Below, piece by piece: positions 17,855-25,298 of a stretch of 64,000 nucleotides of DNA (its first letter is position 1; each line of letters begins with the position of its first letter). Made by a program: the position numbers and the translations under genes. The DNA lies in assembly GCA_900465915.1 (NCBI GenBank), contig UBKJ01000029.1, positions 149,181 to 213,180 on the forward strand, given 5' to 3'. The DNA comes from Hyphomicrobiales bacterium. Its GTDB lineage: Bacteria > Pseudomonadota > Alphaproteobacteria > Rhizobiales > Rhizobiaceae. The notes beneath the pieces are model-generated. The model saw only the letters and a program-made list of their open reading frames with translations, had not been told where the DNA came from and searched no databases.

Positions 17855-18409
17855 ATGAACTGGACAGATGAACGCGTCGAACTTTTGAAGAAGCTGTGGG
17901 GCGAGGGCCTCAGCGCCAGCCAGATCGCGGCGCAGCTCGGCGGCGTCAGCCGCAACGCGGTGATCGGCAAGGTGCATCGGCTGAAGCTGTCGGGCCGCGG
18001 CAAGACCACGACCGCCGCCCCGCGCAGCAAGAAGGTCAACGCCGCCACCGCCGCCCCGCGTCCGGCCGCCTCCGCCCCCGCCCAGCAGGGCGCGACGGCC
18101 AGCGCCGCCGCCGCGATGCGCACGGCGACCGTGACCAAGACGGTCGGCGCCACCGCGCTGCAGATGGAATACGCCGCCGAGGCGGTGGTCGAGACCGTGG
18201 TGAAGCCCTCCTCCAACGTGGTGGTGCCGATCTCGCGCAAGCTCACCCTGCTGCAGCTCAGCGAACGCACCTGCAAATGGCCGATCGGCGACCCGCTCAG
18301 CGAGGACTTCCACTTCTGCGGCAGCGAATCCGGCGAATCCAGCCCCTATTGCAGCTACCACTCCCGCCTGGCGTTCCAGCCGACGGCGGAGCGGCGAAGG
18401 GCACGCTGA
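17855..18409 (+). CDS. gcrA: GcrA cell-cycle regulator
   Basis: A 184-residue GcrA protein, the sigma70-associated cofactor that activates promoters with methylated GANTC sites in Alphaproteobacteria. The N-terminal helix-turn-helix (1-45) reads MNWTDERVELLKKLWGEGLS, then SRNAVIGKVHRLKL. A long Ala/Thr/Pro-rich linker (about 50-130) leads to the C-terminal RNA-polymerase-binding domain with CKWPIGDP, FHFCG and SPYCSYHSRLAFQP. The start is fixed by the MNWTDE consensus. The linker is repetitive, as usual for GcrA. Confidence 0.96.
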   Translation: MNWTDERVELLKKLWGEGLSASQIAAQLGGVSRNAVIGKVHRLKLSGRGKTTTAAPRSKKVNAATAAPRPAASAPAQQGATASAAAAMRTATVTKTVGATALQMEYAAEAVVETVVKPSSNVVVPISRKLTLLQLSERTCKWPIGDPLSEDFHFCGSESGESSPYCSYHSRLAFQPTAERRRAR

Positions 18410-18414
18410 TCATT

Positions 18415-18446
18415 AGGGGAATAAGGGAGTAAGGGAATAGGGGAGT
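18415..18446 (+). repeat. Octamer array A(G/A)GGGA(A/G)T x4, left copy
   Basis: Four successive octamers, AGGGGAAT, AAGGGAGT, AAGGGAAT, AGGGGAGT, followed by AGG, begin six bases after the gcrA stop. The same octamer in inverted orientation forms the array at 18913-18944. Confidence 0.8.
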
Positions 18447-18544
18447 AGGTTGGACGGCGCCGTCCGCTGACTCCCTTTTCTTTTGTCCATTTTTTTTACG
18501 CGGTCAGTTTACGTTCCACCATCATTGCACGCGATGCATGGGAT

Positions 18545-18722
18545 CGCTTCGTCAGACAGCATCCGGACTGCGACGCCGCTCCAGCTATATAATCTCGCGC
18601 GGCGTGGTCGATGGGAGCTTGCGCGGCTTCGGCGATAAAGGCGCGGCTAGCTTGTGACGAATGGCTTCGGCCAGCGTCGGCGTCGTCGATGGGTGGTGGT
18701 CCCACCTCCAGATCGGCGGCGC
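18545..18722 (-). pseudogene. Decayed duplicate of the GT4 glycosyltransferase 3' end (outer copy)
   Basis: By eye this segment aligns with the 3' end of the glycosyltransferase gene (about 18960-19140): CCGCTCCAGCTATATAATC, GTGGTCGATGGGAGC, ATGGCTTCGGCCA and CACCTCCAGAT recur in the same order and spacing. A small minus-strand frame still reads SSQASRAFIAEAAQAPIDHA against LQASQALIDRIARDY of the intact protein. Indels and stops show it is not functional. Confidence 0.7.
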
Positions 18723-18723
18723 A

Positions 18724-18903
18724 CCCCTTCCCCTACTTCCTCATACACGACCAGTCCGAGACGCCGCTTCAGCTATAATCCCGCGCGGGACGATTGATGA
18801 GGGCTTGCGAAGACAGGAAGGGACGCGTTTGCGGCGCATGATTTCGGCCAACGTATCGATATCGCCGAGAGAGATAGTCGTCCCACCCCAGACCGGCGGC
18901 GGG
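18724..18903 (-). pseudogene. Decayed duplicate of the GT4 glycosyltransferase 3' end (inner copy)
   Basis: A second, better preserved copy of the same 3' segment. Exact blocks shared with the intact gene, in order, are TCATACAC, AGCTATAATCCCG, GATGAGGGC, GTTTGCGGCGCATG, TTCGGCCAA, TCGCCGAG and ATAGTCGTCC. It begins with remnants of the octamer array (CCCCTACTTCC), so the duplicated unit included the array. Spacing of the AGCTATA landmark is 211 bases to the intact copy and 188 to the outer copy. Confidence 0.78.
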
Positions 18904-18912
18904 TTTCTTACA

Positions 18913-18944
18913 TACTCCCCTACTCCCCTACTCCCCTACTCCCC
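18913..18944 (-). repeat. Perfect octamer array (GGGGAGTA)4 at the glycosyltransferase stop codon
   Basis: TACTCCCC is repeated four times exactly on the plus strand. On the coding strand it encodes the last residues and the TAG stop of the glycosyltransferase. Because the unit is 8 bp, each gain or loss of one unit would change the reading frame. Confidence 0.9.
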
Positions 18945-20053
18945 TCATACACCGCCAACGTCCGGTCCGCGATGCCGCTCCAGCTATAATCCCGGGCGAT
19001 GCGGTCGATGAGGGCCTGCGAGGCCTGCAGCGACAGGGGCGCGGCGAGTTTGCGGCGCATGGCTTCGGCCAAGGCGTCGGTGTCGCCGAGCGGGAAATAG
19101 TCGTCCTCGGGCAAGCCGACCTCCAGATTGGCGGTGATGTCGCTCGCCAGAACCGAAAGGCCGTAGCCCATGGCCTCCAGAAGCGCGATCGGCATGCCCT
19201 CGTGGCTCGACGGCAGCACGAACAGGCCCGCCTGGCTGAACAGCGCCGACAGTTCCGGGCCGCGCAGCGCGCCGGTCAGCACGACGCCGGGCGTGCGCTC
19301 GGCGGCGGCCTTCACTTCGGCGGCGTAGTCGGCTGTGTATTCGGCCGAGCCGATCAGCGCCAGTTTCAGCGTCGGGTCGTCGAGCTTGGCGAAGGCTTCG
19401 ATGAGGTCGAGCTGGCGCTTTTCCGGCACGATGCGCGCCACCAGCGCCACGTAGCGCCCCGCCGTCAGGCCGTGCTTCTCCAGCCAGCGCGGGTCGCGGT
19501 CGCCCGGCTGCACCGTGACGCCGTTGGGGATGAAGGTGACGGGGACGCCGTAGCGGCGCTCCATGGTTTGGGCGATGTCGTTGGAGACCGCGATGCGGCC
19601 ATGGGCGAAGCGCATGCCGCACCATTCGCCCATCTTCAGCATGGTCCGCGCCATGCGGCCCCATTTCTGGCGGTTGTAGTCGAAGCCGTGATGGGTGACG
19701 ACGACGCGCAGGCCGAACAGCCGCGCCAGCGGCGTCGCCAGAGCCGGGCCGATGGCGTGGATATGCAGCACGTCCGGGCGGCGGAAGGCGGCGCGCAGCA
19801 CGCCGAGGCAGGTGTGGACGATGGCCTCGAACTTCATCGAGGTCGGGGCCCAGATCGGCGTCACCTTGACGCCCGACCACAGATAGGGCTCGCGCGTCGG
19901 CAGATAGGGGCTGCGGCCCACCACCTCCACGTCCCAGCCGCGCTCGACATAGAGCCGCGCCAGCTCCTCGACATGCTTCTCCACCCCGCCCTGCACGTTG
20001 GGCACGCCGCGCAGGCCCAGCATCGTCACGCGCCGTCTCGAAGCCGCGGCCAT
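18920..20053 (-). CDS. GT4 family glycosyltransferase (exopolysaccharide)
   Basis: A 377-residue GT-B-fold glycosyltransferase. The N-terminal donor/acceptor half has MLGLRGVPNVQGGVEKHVEE (glycine loop) and VLHIHAIGPALA. The C-terminal GT4 domain has VALVARIVPEKRQLDLIEAF and the retaining E-x7-E motif in SSHEGMPIALLEAMGYG. It transfers a sugar from a nucleotide donor to a lipid-linked repeat unit; donor and acceptor are unknown. The start codon overlaps the preceding gene's stop (TGATG), so it is the last gene of the wzz-wzy-deacetylase-GT-GT set. The C-terminal residues GSRGVGE are encoded by an octamer repeat and are probably not structural. Confidence 0.93.
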   Translation of the reverse strand: MAAASRRRVTMLGLRGVPNVQGGVEKHVEELARLYVERGWDVEVVGRSPYLPTREPYLWSGVKVTPIWAPTSMKFEAIVHTCLGVLRAAFRRPDVLHIHAIGPALATPLARLFGLRVVVTHHGFDYNRQKWGRMARTMLKMGEWCGMRFAHGRIAVSNDIAQTMERRYGVPVTFIPNGVTVQPGDRDPRWLEKHGLTAGRYVALVARIVPEKRQLDLIEAFAKLDDPTLKLALIGSAEYTADYAAEVKAAAERTPGVVLTGALRGPELSALFSQAGLFVLPSSHEGMPIALLEAMGYGLSVLASDITANLEVGLPEDDYFPLGDTDALAEAMRRKLAAPLSLQASQALIDRIARDYSWSGIADRTLAVYEGSRGVGE

Positions 20054-21279
20054 CACAGCGCCCCCAGTTCCGCATAGAGTTGCAGCGTCCGGTCGCGATA
20101 GGCTTCCGGCGAGAATTCGCGGCCCGCCCAGTCGCGGCCGGTCCGGCCGAGCGCGCGGCGCGCCGCCGGGGTCATGGCGGCCAGCGCCGCGATGGCGCGC
20201 GCCAGGTCGTCGGCGTCGGCGGAGCGCGCCACCAGGCCCGTCTCGCCCGGCAGGATCATCTCCGGTATGCCGCCGATCTCGGCCCCGATCACCGGCACGC
20301 CCAGCGCATAGGCCTCCAGGATGCTGATCGGCGCGTTCTCGTACCATTCGGACGGCAGCACCAGCGCCCGCGCCTCGCCGATGAGGCGGTGCAGCTTGTC
20401 GCCCGAGACGTAGCCGGCGAAACGCACCTCGCCGCCCGTCTGCGCGGCGAGCGCCTTCAGCGCCTGCTCCTCCGGGCCGGTCCCGGCGATGACCAGCTTC
20501 TGGCCGGCCTTGGCCGCGGCGCGGATCAGCGTGGCGATGCCCTTTTCCGGCGACAGCCGCCCGACATAGGCGAAATAATCGCCCTCGTCCTCGAAAGGCT
20601 CGAGCTTCTCGGTGCTGGCGAAATTGGGGATGTGGACGATCTTCTCTTCCGGCCAGCCCCATTCGACCAGCTTGGCCTTGTAGAAGCGGCTCGGCGCGAC
20701 GATGCGGTCGAGCGTGTTGCGGTAGAGCCCGAGCGCGCGGTGCACGGCCGTCTCCACCAGCACGAGCCCGCTCAGCAGGCTCGAATCCTTGATGCATTTG
20801 TGGACCGCGACATTGTAGATGCGCCCGCCCTTGCAGCGCTCGCAGATCTCGTCGTGCGACAGCATCTTATAGGCGGGACAGGCGAGCTTGAGGTCGTGCG
20901 CGGTCATCACGGTCGGGATGCCGGCCTTCTTCAGCACCGGGAAGATCGACGGCGACAGGTGGTGATAGACGTTGTGGGCATGGGCGACGCTCGGGCTGAA
21001 GCGCTCGATCAGCGCCGCGATATGGTCGCGCGCCTCCCAGGAATAGATGATCTTGGCCGCCTGCACCGCCTTGGTCAGCGGCCCGCTGGAGCGCCCATGC
21101 TCGATCTCGGCCACGAAATAGGACGACCAGTGCGAGGGAAAATTGTCCGGGTGCTGCATGGCGAAGGGCGCCGTCTCCCAGCCGATATCGGAAAACAGCC
21201 GCATATGATCGAAAAAGACCGCCTCGGCGCCGCCGCGACGGTAGAAATAGTTGTTGATCGCCAGAAGGCGGTGGTTCAT
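20053..21279 (-). CDS. GT4 family glycosyltransferase (exopolysaccharide)
   Basis: A 408-residue GT-B enzyme. The N-terminal half has NYFYRRGGAEAVFFDHMRLF and HAHNVYHHLSPSIFPVLKK; a cysteine-rich insertion (LACPAYKMLSHDEICERCKG, followed by HKCIKD) is common in this subgroup. The C-terminal domain has FAYVGRLSPEKGIATLIRAA and the E-x7-E motif in SEWYENAPISILEAYALG. It shares a TGATG junction with the next glycosyltransferase and an ATGA junction with the deacetylase upstream, so translation of all three is probably coupled. The sugar specificity cannot be read from sequence. Confidence 0.93.
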   Translation of the reverse strand: MNHRLLAINNYFYRRGGAEAVFFDHMRLFSDIGWETAPFAMQHPDNFPSHWSSYFVAEIEHGRSSGPLTKAVQAAKIIYSWEARDHIAALIERFSPSVAHAHNVYHHLSPSIFPVLKKAGIPTVMTAHDLKLACPAYKMLSHDEICERCKGGRIYNVAVHKCIKDSSLLSGLVLVETAVHRALGLYRNTLDRIVAPSRFYKAKLVEWGWPEEKIVHIPNFASTEKLEPFEDEGDYFAYVGRLSPEKGIATLIRAAAKAGQKLVIAGTGPEEQALKALAAQTGGEVRFAGYVSGDKLHRLIGEARALVLPSEWYENAPISILEAYALGVPVIGAEIGGIPEMILPGETGLVARSADADDLARAIAALAAMTPAARRALGRTGRDWAGREFSPEAYRDRTLQLYAELGAL

Positions 21280-22070
21280 GCCGCGTCCCCGAGCGGCTGC
21301 ATGCGCTCCATCGCCTGGCGGATGGTCAGCACCGCCGCGCCGCTCTCGACGGCGTGCGCCACCAGCCGCTCGAAGGTTTCCGGCGTGCAGCCATAGGGCG
21401 TCGGCGTGTCGCTGACGTCGTGGGTGTAGAAGATCAGCCAGCCCGGATTTTCGGCGAGGTCGTCGATCCATTTGGTCTGAGCGGCGGCCTCGGCCTCCGG
21501 CTGGCGGATTTCGACCGCGCTAAGAAAGGACAGGTCGATATCGCCGCGATTGATGCGCCCGCCGCCGCCGCGGCAGGTGGCGAAACGGCCGGCGAAGAGG
21601 CGGCGCGTGCGCACCGACGAGGCGCAATAGGGAAAGGCGAAATCGCGCGGCGGCTCCCCGTCCGGGGTGAAGCGGCGCAGGAAGGCGGCGTTGCGGTCGA
21701 GGTCGGCGGCCAGCTCCTCCAGTCCGATCATGGGCACGTGGTGATGCGCGAAGGTGTGGCAGGCGATCTCGTGGCCGGCCGCGCCGAGCCGCCGGCAGCC
21801 GTCTTCCGAGATGAGGCTGCGGTCCTTCTCATGGGTCCCGACCAGGCCGCCGGAAATATAATAGACGCCGCGCGCGCCGTATTTTTCGAGAATGCGGGCG
21901 CCGTTGCTCTCGGCGCTGTCGGGCGCGTCGTCGAAGGTGAAGGTGACGATGCGCTGGCCTTCCGGCAGGTGAAAGGGGCGGAGCGGGAAATTGCGGCTGA
22001 ACAGGCTGTGAAGACGGCTTGCAAGCCGGTCGAGCCGGTTGCGCGCCCCTTGCGTATTCCACATCTCCAT
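21276..22070 (-). CDS. Polysaccharide deacetylase (NodB homology domain)
   Basis: A 264-residue carbohydrate esterase family 4-like protein. NodB motifs are TFTFDDAPDS (motif 1, catalytic and metal Asp), CHTFAHHH (motif 2, H-x3-H metal ligands), FAFPYC (motif 3) and IFYTHDVSD (motif 5). No clear signal peptide is present, so it may act in the cytoplasm or at the inner face of the membrane on lipid-linked sugar. It probably removes N- or O-acetyl groups from the repeat unit. It overlaps the downstream GT4 gene by four bases (ATGA). Confidence 0.88.
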   Translation of the reverse strand: MEMWNTQGARNRLDRLASRLHSLFSRNFPLRPFHLPEGQRIVTFTFDDAPDSAESNGARILEKYGARGVYYISGGLVGTHEKDRSLISEDGCRRLGAAGHEIACHTFAHHHVPMIGLEELAADLDRNAAFLRRFTPDGEPPRDFAFPYCASSVRTRRLFAGRFATCRGGGGRINRGDIDLSFLSAVEIRQPEAEAAAQTKWIDDLAENPGWLIFYTHDVSDTPTPYGCTPETFERLVAHAVESGAAVLTIRQAMERMQPLGDAA

Positions 22071-22184
22071 GGCCCCGTCCCTATACGCCTAAAATATTCC
22101 AAGGCGCCGCCCGCAATCCACGCCACCTTATTCCAGTATCCTTAAACGGCCCTGAACGAGCGCCCCCGCCTTCGGAAAGCCGAT

Positions 22185-23483
22185 CTAGACCAGCCTGGCC
22201 TTCGCCTGCAGGCGCATGCCGAAAACGGCGACCATCATGCAGAACCATGCCGGCGAGCCGTTTTGAAAAAACATGCTCTCCATAGAAGCCGAATATATGC
22301 CGTAAAGCCAGAGCCGAATGAACAACAGCGTTAACGCCGGGTCATTGTCGCTTTCCTCGGCCATGCGCAGATAGAACAGCGGCAGGATCATCATCCACAC
22401 CAGCATGAGCAGGAGCCCGAATATGCCGGCGTTGATCGTCATGTCGAGGAAGGTGTTGTGCGCGTTGAAGGCCGCCACCGCCCAGCTCACGCCGGCGCCG
22501 CCGGCATGGATGATTTCCGGCGTCCGCCAGAACGAGTCCAGGCCATAGCCGAAGATCGGCTTGGCGGCGATGGCGGCGAAGGCCATTCGCCAGATGTCGG
22601 CCCGGTTGGTGAAGCTGGCGTCGACGCCGAAATCCGTGACGAGACGGCGCAGCGGATCGTAGACGGCGGCGCCGACGGCGATGATGTTGAAGGCCGCCAC
22701 GCCGCCGATGGTGACGGGAACGCGCGTCCATTTCCAGCGCCGGAAGGCGAGCGACACCACCATGATGAAGGGCAGCATGGCGGTCGAGGTCTTGCCGCCC
22801 GTATGCAGGAGGAAGAAGACGCACAGCCCCAGCAGCAGAGCGGAGGATTTCCGGTAGCCCTGGCTCCAGCCATAGAGGCAGAAAAAGCTCAGCACCACCA
22901 GGCAGGCGGCGGCGGCGTTCTTGTGCGAATAATGGCCGCGCCACGCGCCCGCCAGCATCGGCTCCGCCGTGTCGGTGGCCTGGTGGATGCCGCGAAGCGG
23001 CAGGAAGACGACGCCGAAATAAGCGAAGCCGAGCGTGACCGCCGTGCCGATCAGCAGCAGCAGCGCCATCTGCCGCCGCGATCGCGGCAAGAGCAGGAAC
23101 ATGCTGGCGTTGAAGACCGTCAGCACCGACAGCGCCACCTTCCGGCCGGCGATGAAGGGATGCGTGGACAGGAAGGCGGTGAAGAACAGCCATGCGATGA
23201 TCAGCGTCAGCAGCACGCGCGGCTGCAGCACCATGGAGCGCATCGGGCTGGTGAGCGCGCAGACGATGACGCCCGCGGTCAGGAGCAGCGTCACGATCTG
23301 GTTGACGAGGTTCGACTGGGTGGCCGTGGCGGTGACGCCGATCGAATCCCCGCCGGAATAGGGGTCCGTCCCGACCCAGAAGAAAAGGACCAGCAGCAGG
23401 AACATCGCCGCGCCGAAGGCCGTCGACGCCTTCTCCGGCGCGGCCGCCGCGCCGCGCCCGTCTTCCAGAACGAGGTTAGACAC
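22185..23483 (-). CDS. O-antigen ligase/polymerase family membrane protein (Wzy-like)
   Basis: A 432-residue inner-membrane protein with about 11 hydrophobic helices. The Wzy/ligase signature is visible as RGHYSHKNAAAACLVVLSFF, PIFGYGLDSFW and HNTFLDMTINAGIFGLLLML, with a long periplasmic loop between them. In a Wzx/Wzy system this protein joins undecaprenyl-linked repeat units into polymer. Its 5' end overlaps the chain-length gene by eight bases, which supports polymerase over ligase. 114 bases separate it from the deacetylase gene. Confidence 0.88.
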   Translation of the reverse strand: MSNLVLEDGRGAAAAPEKASTAFGAAMFLLLVLFFWVGTDPYSGGDSIGVTATATQSNLVNQIVTLLLTAGVIVCALTSPMRSMVLQPRVLLTLIIAWLFFTAFLSTHPFIAGRKVALSVLTVFNASMFLLLPRSRRQMALLLLIGTAVTLGFAYFGVVFLPLRGIHQATDTAEPMLAGAWRGHYSHKNAAAACLVVLSFFCLYGWSQGYRKSSALLLGLCVFFLLHTGGKTSTAMLPFIMVVSLAFRRWKWTRVPVTIGGVAAFNIIAVGAAVYDPLRRLVTDFGVDASFTNRADIWRMAFAAIAAKPIFGYGLDSFWRTPEIIHAGGAGVSWAVAAFNAHNTFLDMTINAGIFGLLLMLVWMMILPLFYLRMAEESDNDPALTLLFIRLWLYGIYSASMESMFFQNGSPAWFCMMVAVFGMRLQAKARLV

Positions 23484-25035
23484 TGGCCGCGCGGTTTCTC
23501 CGCCATGCGCCGAGATAGCCGGTGGTCAGCGCCAGGCAGAGGCCCAGGCAGAGGCCGGCGATGCAGCCCGCCGCCGCCAGCAGCGCCGTGCGCGGCGGCC
23601 AGCTGCGGCCGAGCGGCGGGATGGCGGTGGAGATGACGCGGATATTGGTGGCGTCGAGCCGCTGGCGCTGGCTGGTCTCGGAACTGCGGGTCAGGAAGGT
23701 GTTGTAGATCGCCACCTTGGCGGTCATGTCGCGCTGGAGGTCGGAAAGCTGCACCTGCGCGTCGTTGTCGAGCGAGACGGCGGAGCGCGCCGTGGCGGCC
23801 TGCGCCTCGAGCGCGTCGACGACGGCGTTGACCTGGTCGAGGTCGACCTTGGCGGCGCGCAGGATGCGGGCGCGCTCCTGCGCTATCTGCTGCTGCAGCC
23901 CGTCAAGCTGGCGCTGGGTGTTCATAAGCATGGGATAGCGCGGGCCGTAGGTCATGGCCAGCGCGTCGTAGCGCTGCTTCAGCGTGGCGTATTGGCCGCG
24001 CAGATTGGTCATGGTCGGCGATTGCAGCGTGCTGGCCGGGCCGGTGGGATCGCTCGAATCCCGTGTCAATTCCTGGTAGCGGGTGCGCGCGTCGGCCTGG
24101 CGCGCCCTGGCGTCGATCAGCTTGGTGTTGATCTGCGCCATGGACTGGGCGCTGACCAGCTCGCCGCCGGAGGTCTGCAGGCCGTGGGCGCGGCGGAAGG
24201 CGGCCACCTTCTCCTCGGCGTCGGTGGCGTCCTTTTTCAATGAGGCGAGGCGCTCGGACAGAGCGGTCGCGGCGCGGCCGGCGCCGTCGGCGTCGGCCTT
24301 GGCCACCTCCTCCTGGAAGGCCTTGGTCAGGGTGTCGGCCACCTTGACGGATTTCTGCGGGTCGTCGGTCCAGACGCCGATGGTCACGAGATAGGAGCGC
24401 TCGGGCCGGGACACGGTGATGCGCTGCGACAGCGCCCGCACCGCCGACAGCGTGGCGTCGCCGGGCGCGGCGGGCTTGGCGTGGCTCAGGAGGCCGCGAA
24501 TGCTGAAGCCGCCGGGCTTGGGCGCGAATTCGGCGTCCTTGTCCAGCGACAGGTCGGTCGCCACCCGGCGCAGCACGTTGCCGGAAGTCAGCATGCGCAT
24601 CTTGGTCTCGATGTCGAGGATCTGGCTGTCGGCCTGCTGGCTCTGGGCGTAGACGTCGTTGGGCAGGAGCTGCAGGCCCGACGGCGGCACCAGCATGTCG
24701 GTATAGGCGGTGTAACGCGGCGCGGCCATGGTGCCGTAGGCGGCGCCGGCCAGGAAGCCGAGAAGCGCCAGACCGGCCGCCCAGCCCCAGCGCGCACGCA
24801 GCCAGCCCAGCGCCTGGAACAGATCGACCTCCGGCAGCATCAGCCCCGGCCGCGCCGGCGCGGGCGTGGGCGTGGGCGCCGCATACACGGGTTCGGGGGC
24901 GAGGCTGGCGGGCTTGAGAACGGGCTTTTCGGCGACTTCGCGCGCGATGCGGGCGCGCGCTTCCGGGCCGGGAACGCCGTCCGCGGCTTCGGCCGGACCA
25001 CGGGCCTTCGAAGCGAGATCGCGCAAAGTGTACAT
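23476..25035 (-). CDS. Polysaccharide chain-length determinant (Wzz/GumC-like)
   Basis: A 519-residue inner-membrane protein with two transmembrane helices (about 85-105, WAAGLALLGFLAGAAYGTM, and near 485-510, LLAAAGCIAGLCLGLCLAL) bracketing a large periplasmic domain. The domain shows Wzz sequence after helix 1 (YTAYTDMLVPP) and long coiled coils (about 250-300 and 345-430). A proline-rich cytoplasmic N-terminus precedes helix 1. No tyrosine-kinase domain is fused, unlike ExoP. The start at MYTLRDLA is preferred; a start 13 codons upstream is possible. First gene of the minus-strand exopolysaccharide operon. Confidence 0.88.
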   Translation of the reverse strand: MYTLRDLASKARGPAEAADGVPGPEARARIAREVAEKPVLKPASLAPEPVYAAPTPTPAPARPGLMLPEVDLFQALGWLRARWGWAAGLALLGFLAGAAYGTMAAPRYTAYTDMLVPPSGLQLLPNDVYAQSQQADSQILDIETKMRMLTSGNVLRRVATDLSLDKDAEFAPKPGGFSIRGLLSHAKPAAPGDATLSAVRALSQRITVSRPERSYLVTIGVWTDDPQKSVKVADTLTKAFQEEVAKADADGAGRAATALSERLASLKKDATDAEEKVAAFRRAHGLQTSGGELVSAQSMAQINTKLIDARARQADARTRYQELTRDSSDPTGPASTLQSPTMTNLRGQYATLKQRYDALAMTYGPRYPMLMNTQRQLDGLQQQIAQERARILRAAKVDLDQVNAVVDALEAQAATARSAVSLDNDAQVQLSDLQRDMTAKVAIYNTFLTRSSETSQRQRLDATNIRVISTAIPPLGRSWPPRTALLAAAGCIAGLCLGLCLALTTGYLGAWRRNRAASV

Positions 25036-25123
25036 CGGCAGTTCCCGTTCCCGGCTCCGCGGCCGGCCTGTCATAGGTTCCAGTGATCGTCCGCCAGTGA
25101 TAGCCGGTAAGATTAAAAAAAAG

Positions 25124-25141
25124 GGTTAATGCGTAATAACC
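25124..25141. promoter_or_regulatory. Inverted repeat in the wzz-wzx divergent promoter region
   Basis: GGTTAATGCGTAATAACC is an imperfect palindrome (GGTTA/TAACC arms) in an A/T-rich patch between divergent exopolysaccharide genes, a plausible operator position. No regulator is assigned. The rest of the 263-base gap shows nothing else clear. Confidence 0.35.
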
Positions 25142-25298
25142 GGCGCGATCGTCGTCCCAGAATATGGCGAAGACGCGATAAATGCACTTAAATCATCATG
25201 AAAACACCTTTTGGAAAGCCTTTTCTGGTTTGGCTTTGCAGCAAGGCGTTTTCGACGCTAAAGAAGCCCCTCGAACGTCACTCGCACAAGCGCGCCGC

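Noticed and set aside
18496..18705. A 69-residue minus-strand frame in the gcrA-GT intergenic region
   Set aside because: It is a remnant of the duplicated glycosyltransferase 3' end with no start signal; recorded as a decayed copy instead.
18913..18944. Octamer array considered as a CRISPR-like repeat
   Set aside because: The units are 8 bp, contiguous and without spacers, and no cas gene is present.
25113..25129. Possible CtrA box (TTAA...TTAA) upstream of the flippase
   Set aside because: The spacing is nine bases, not the seven needed for a CtrA site.
25182..25298. An upstream start for the flippase
   Set aside because: The 39 extra codons are A/T-rich and unlike neighbouring codon use, lack a good ribosome-binding site, and precede the first membrane helix without family similarity.
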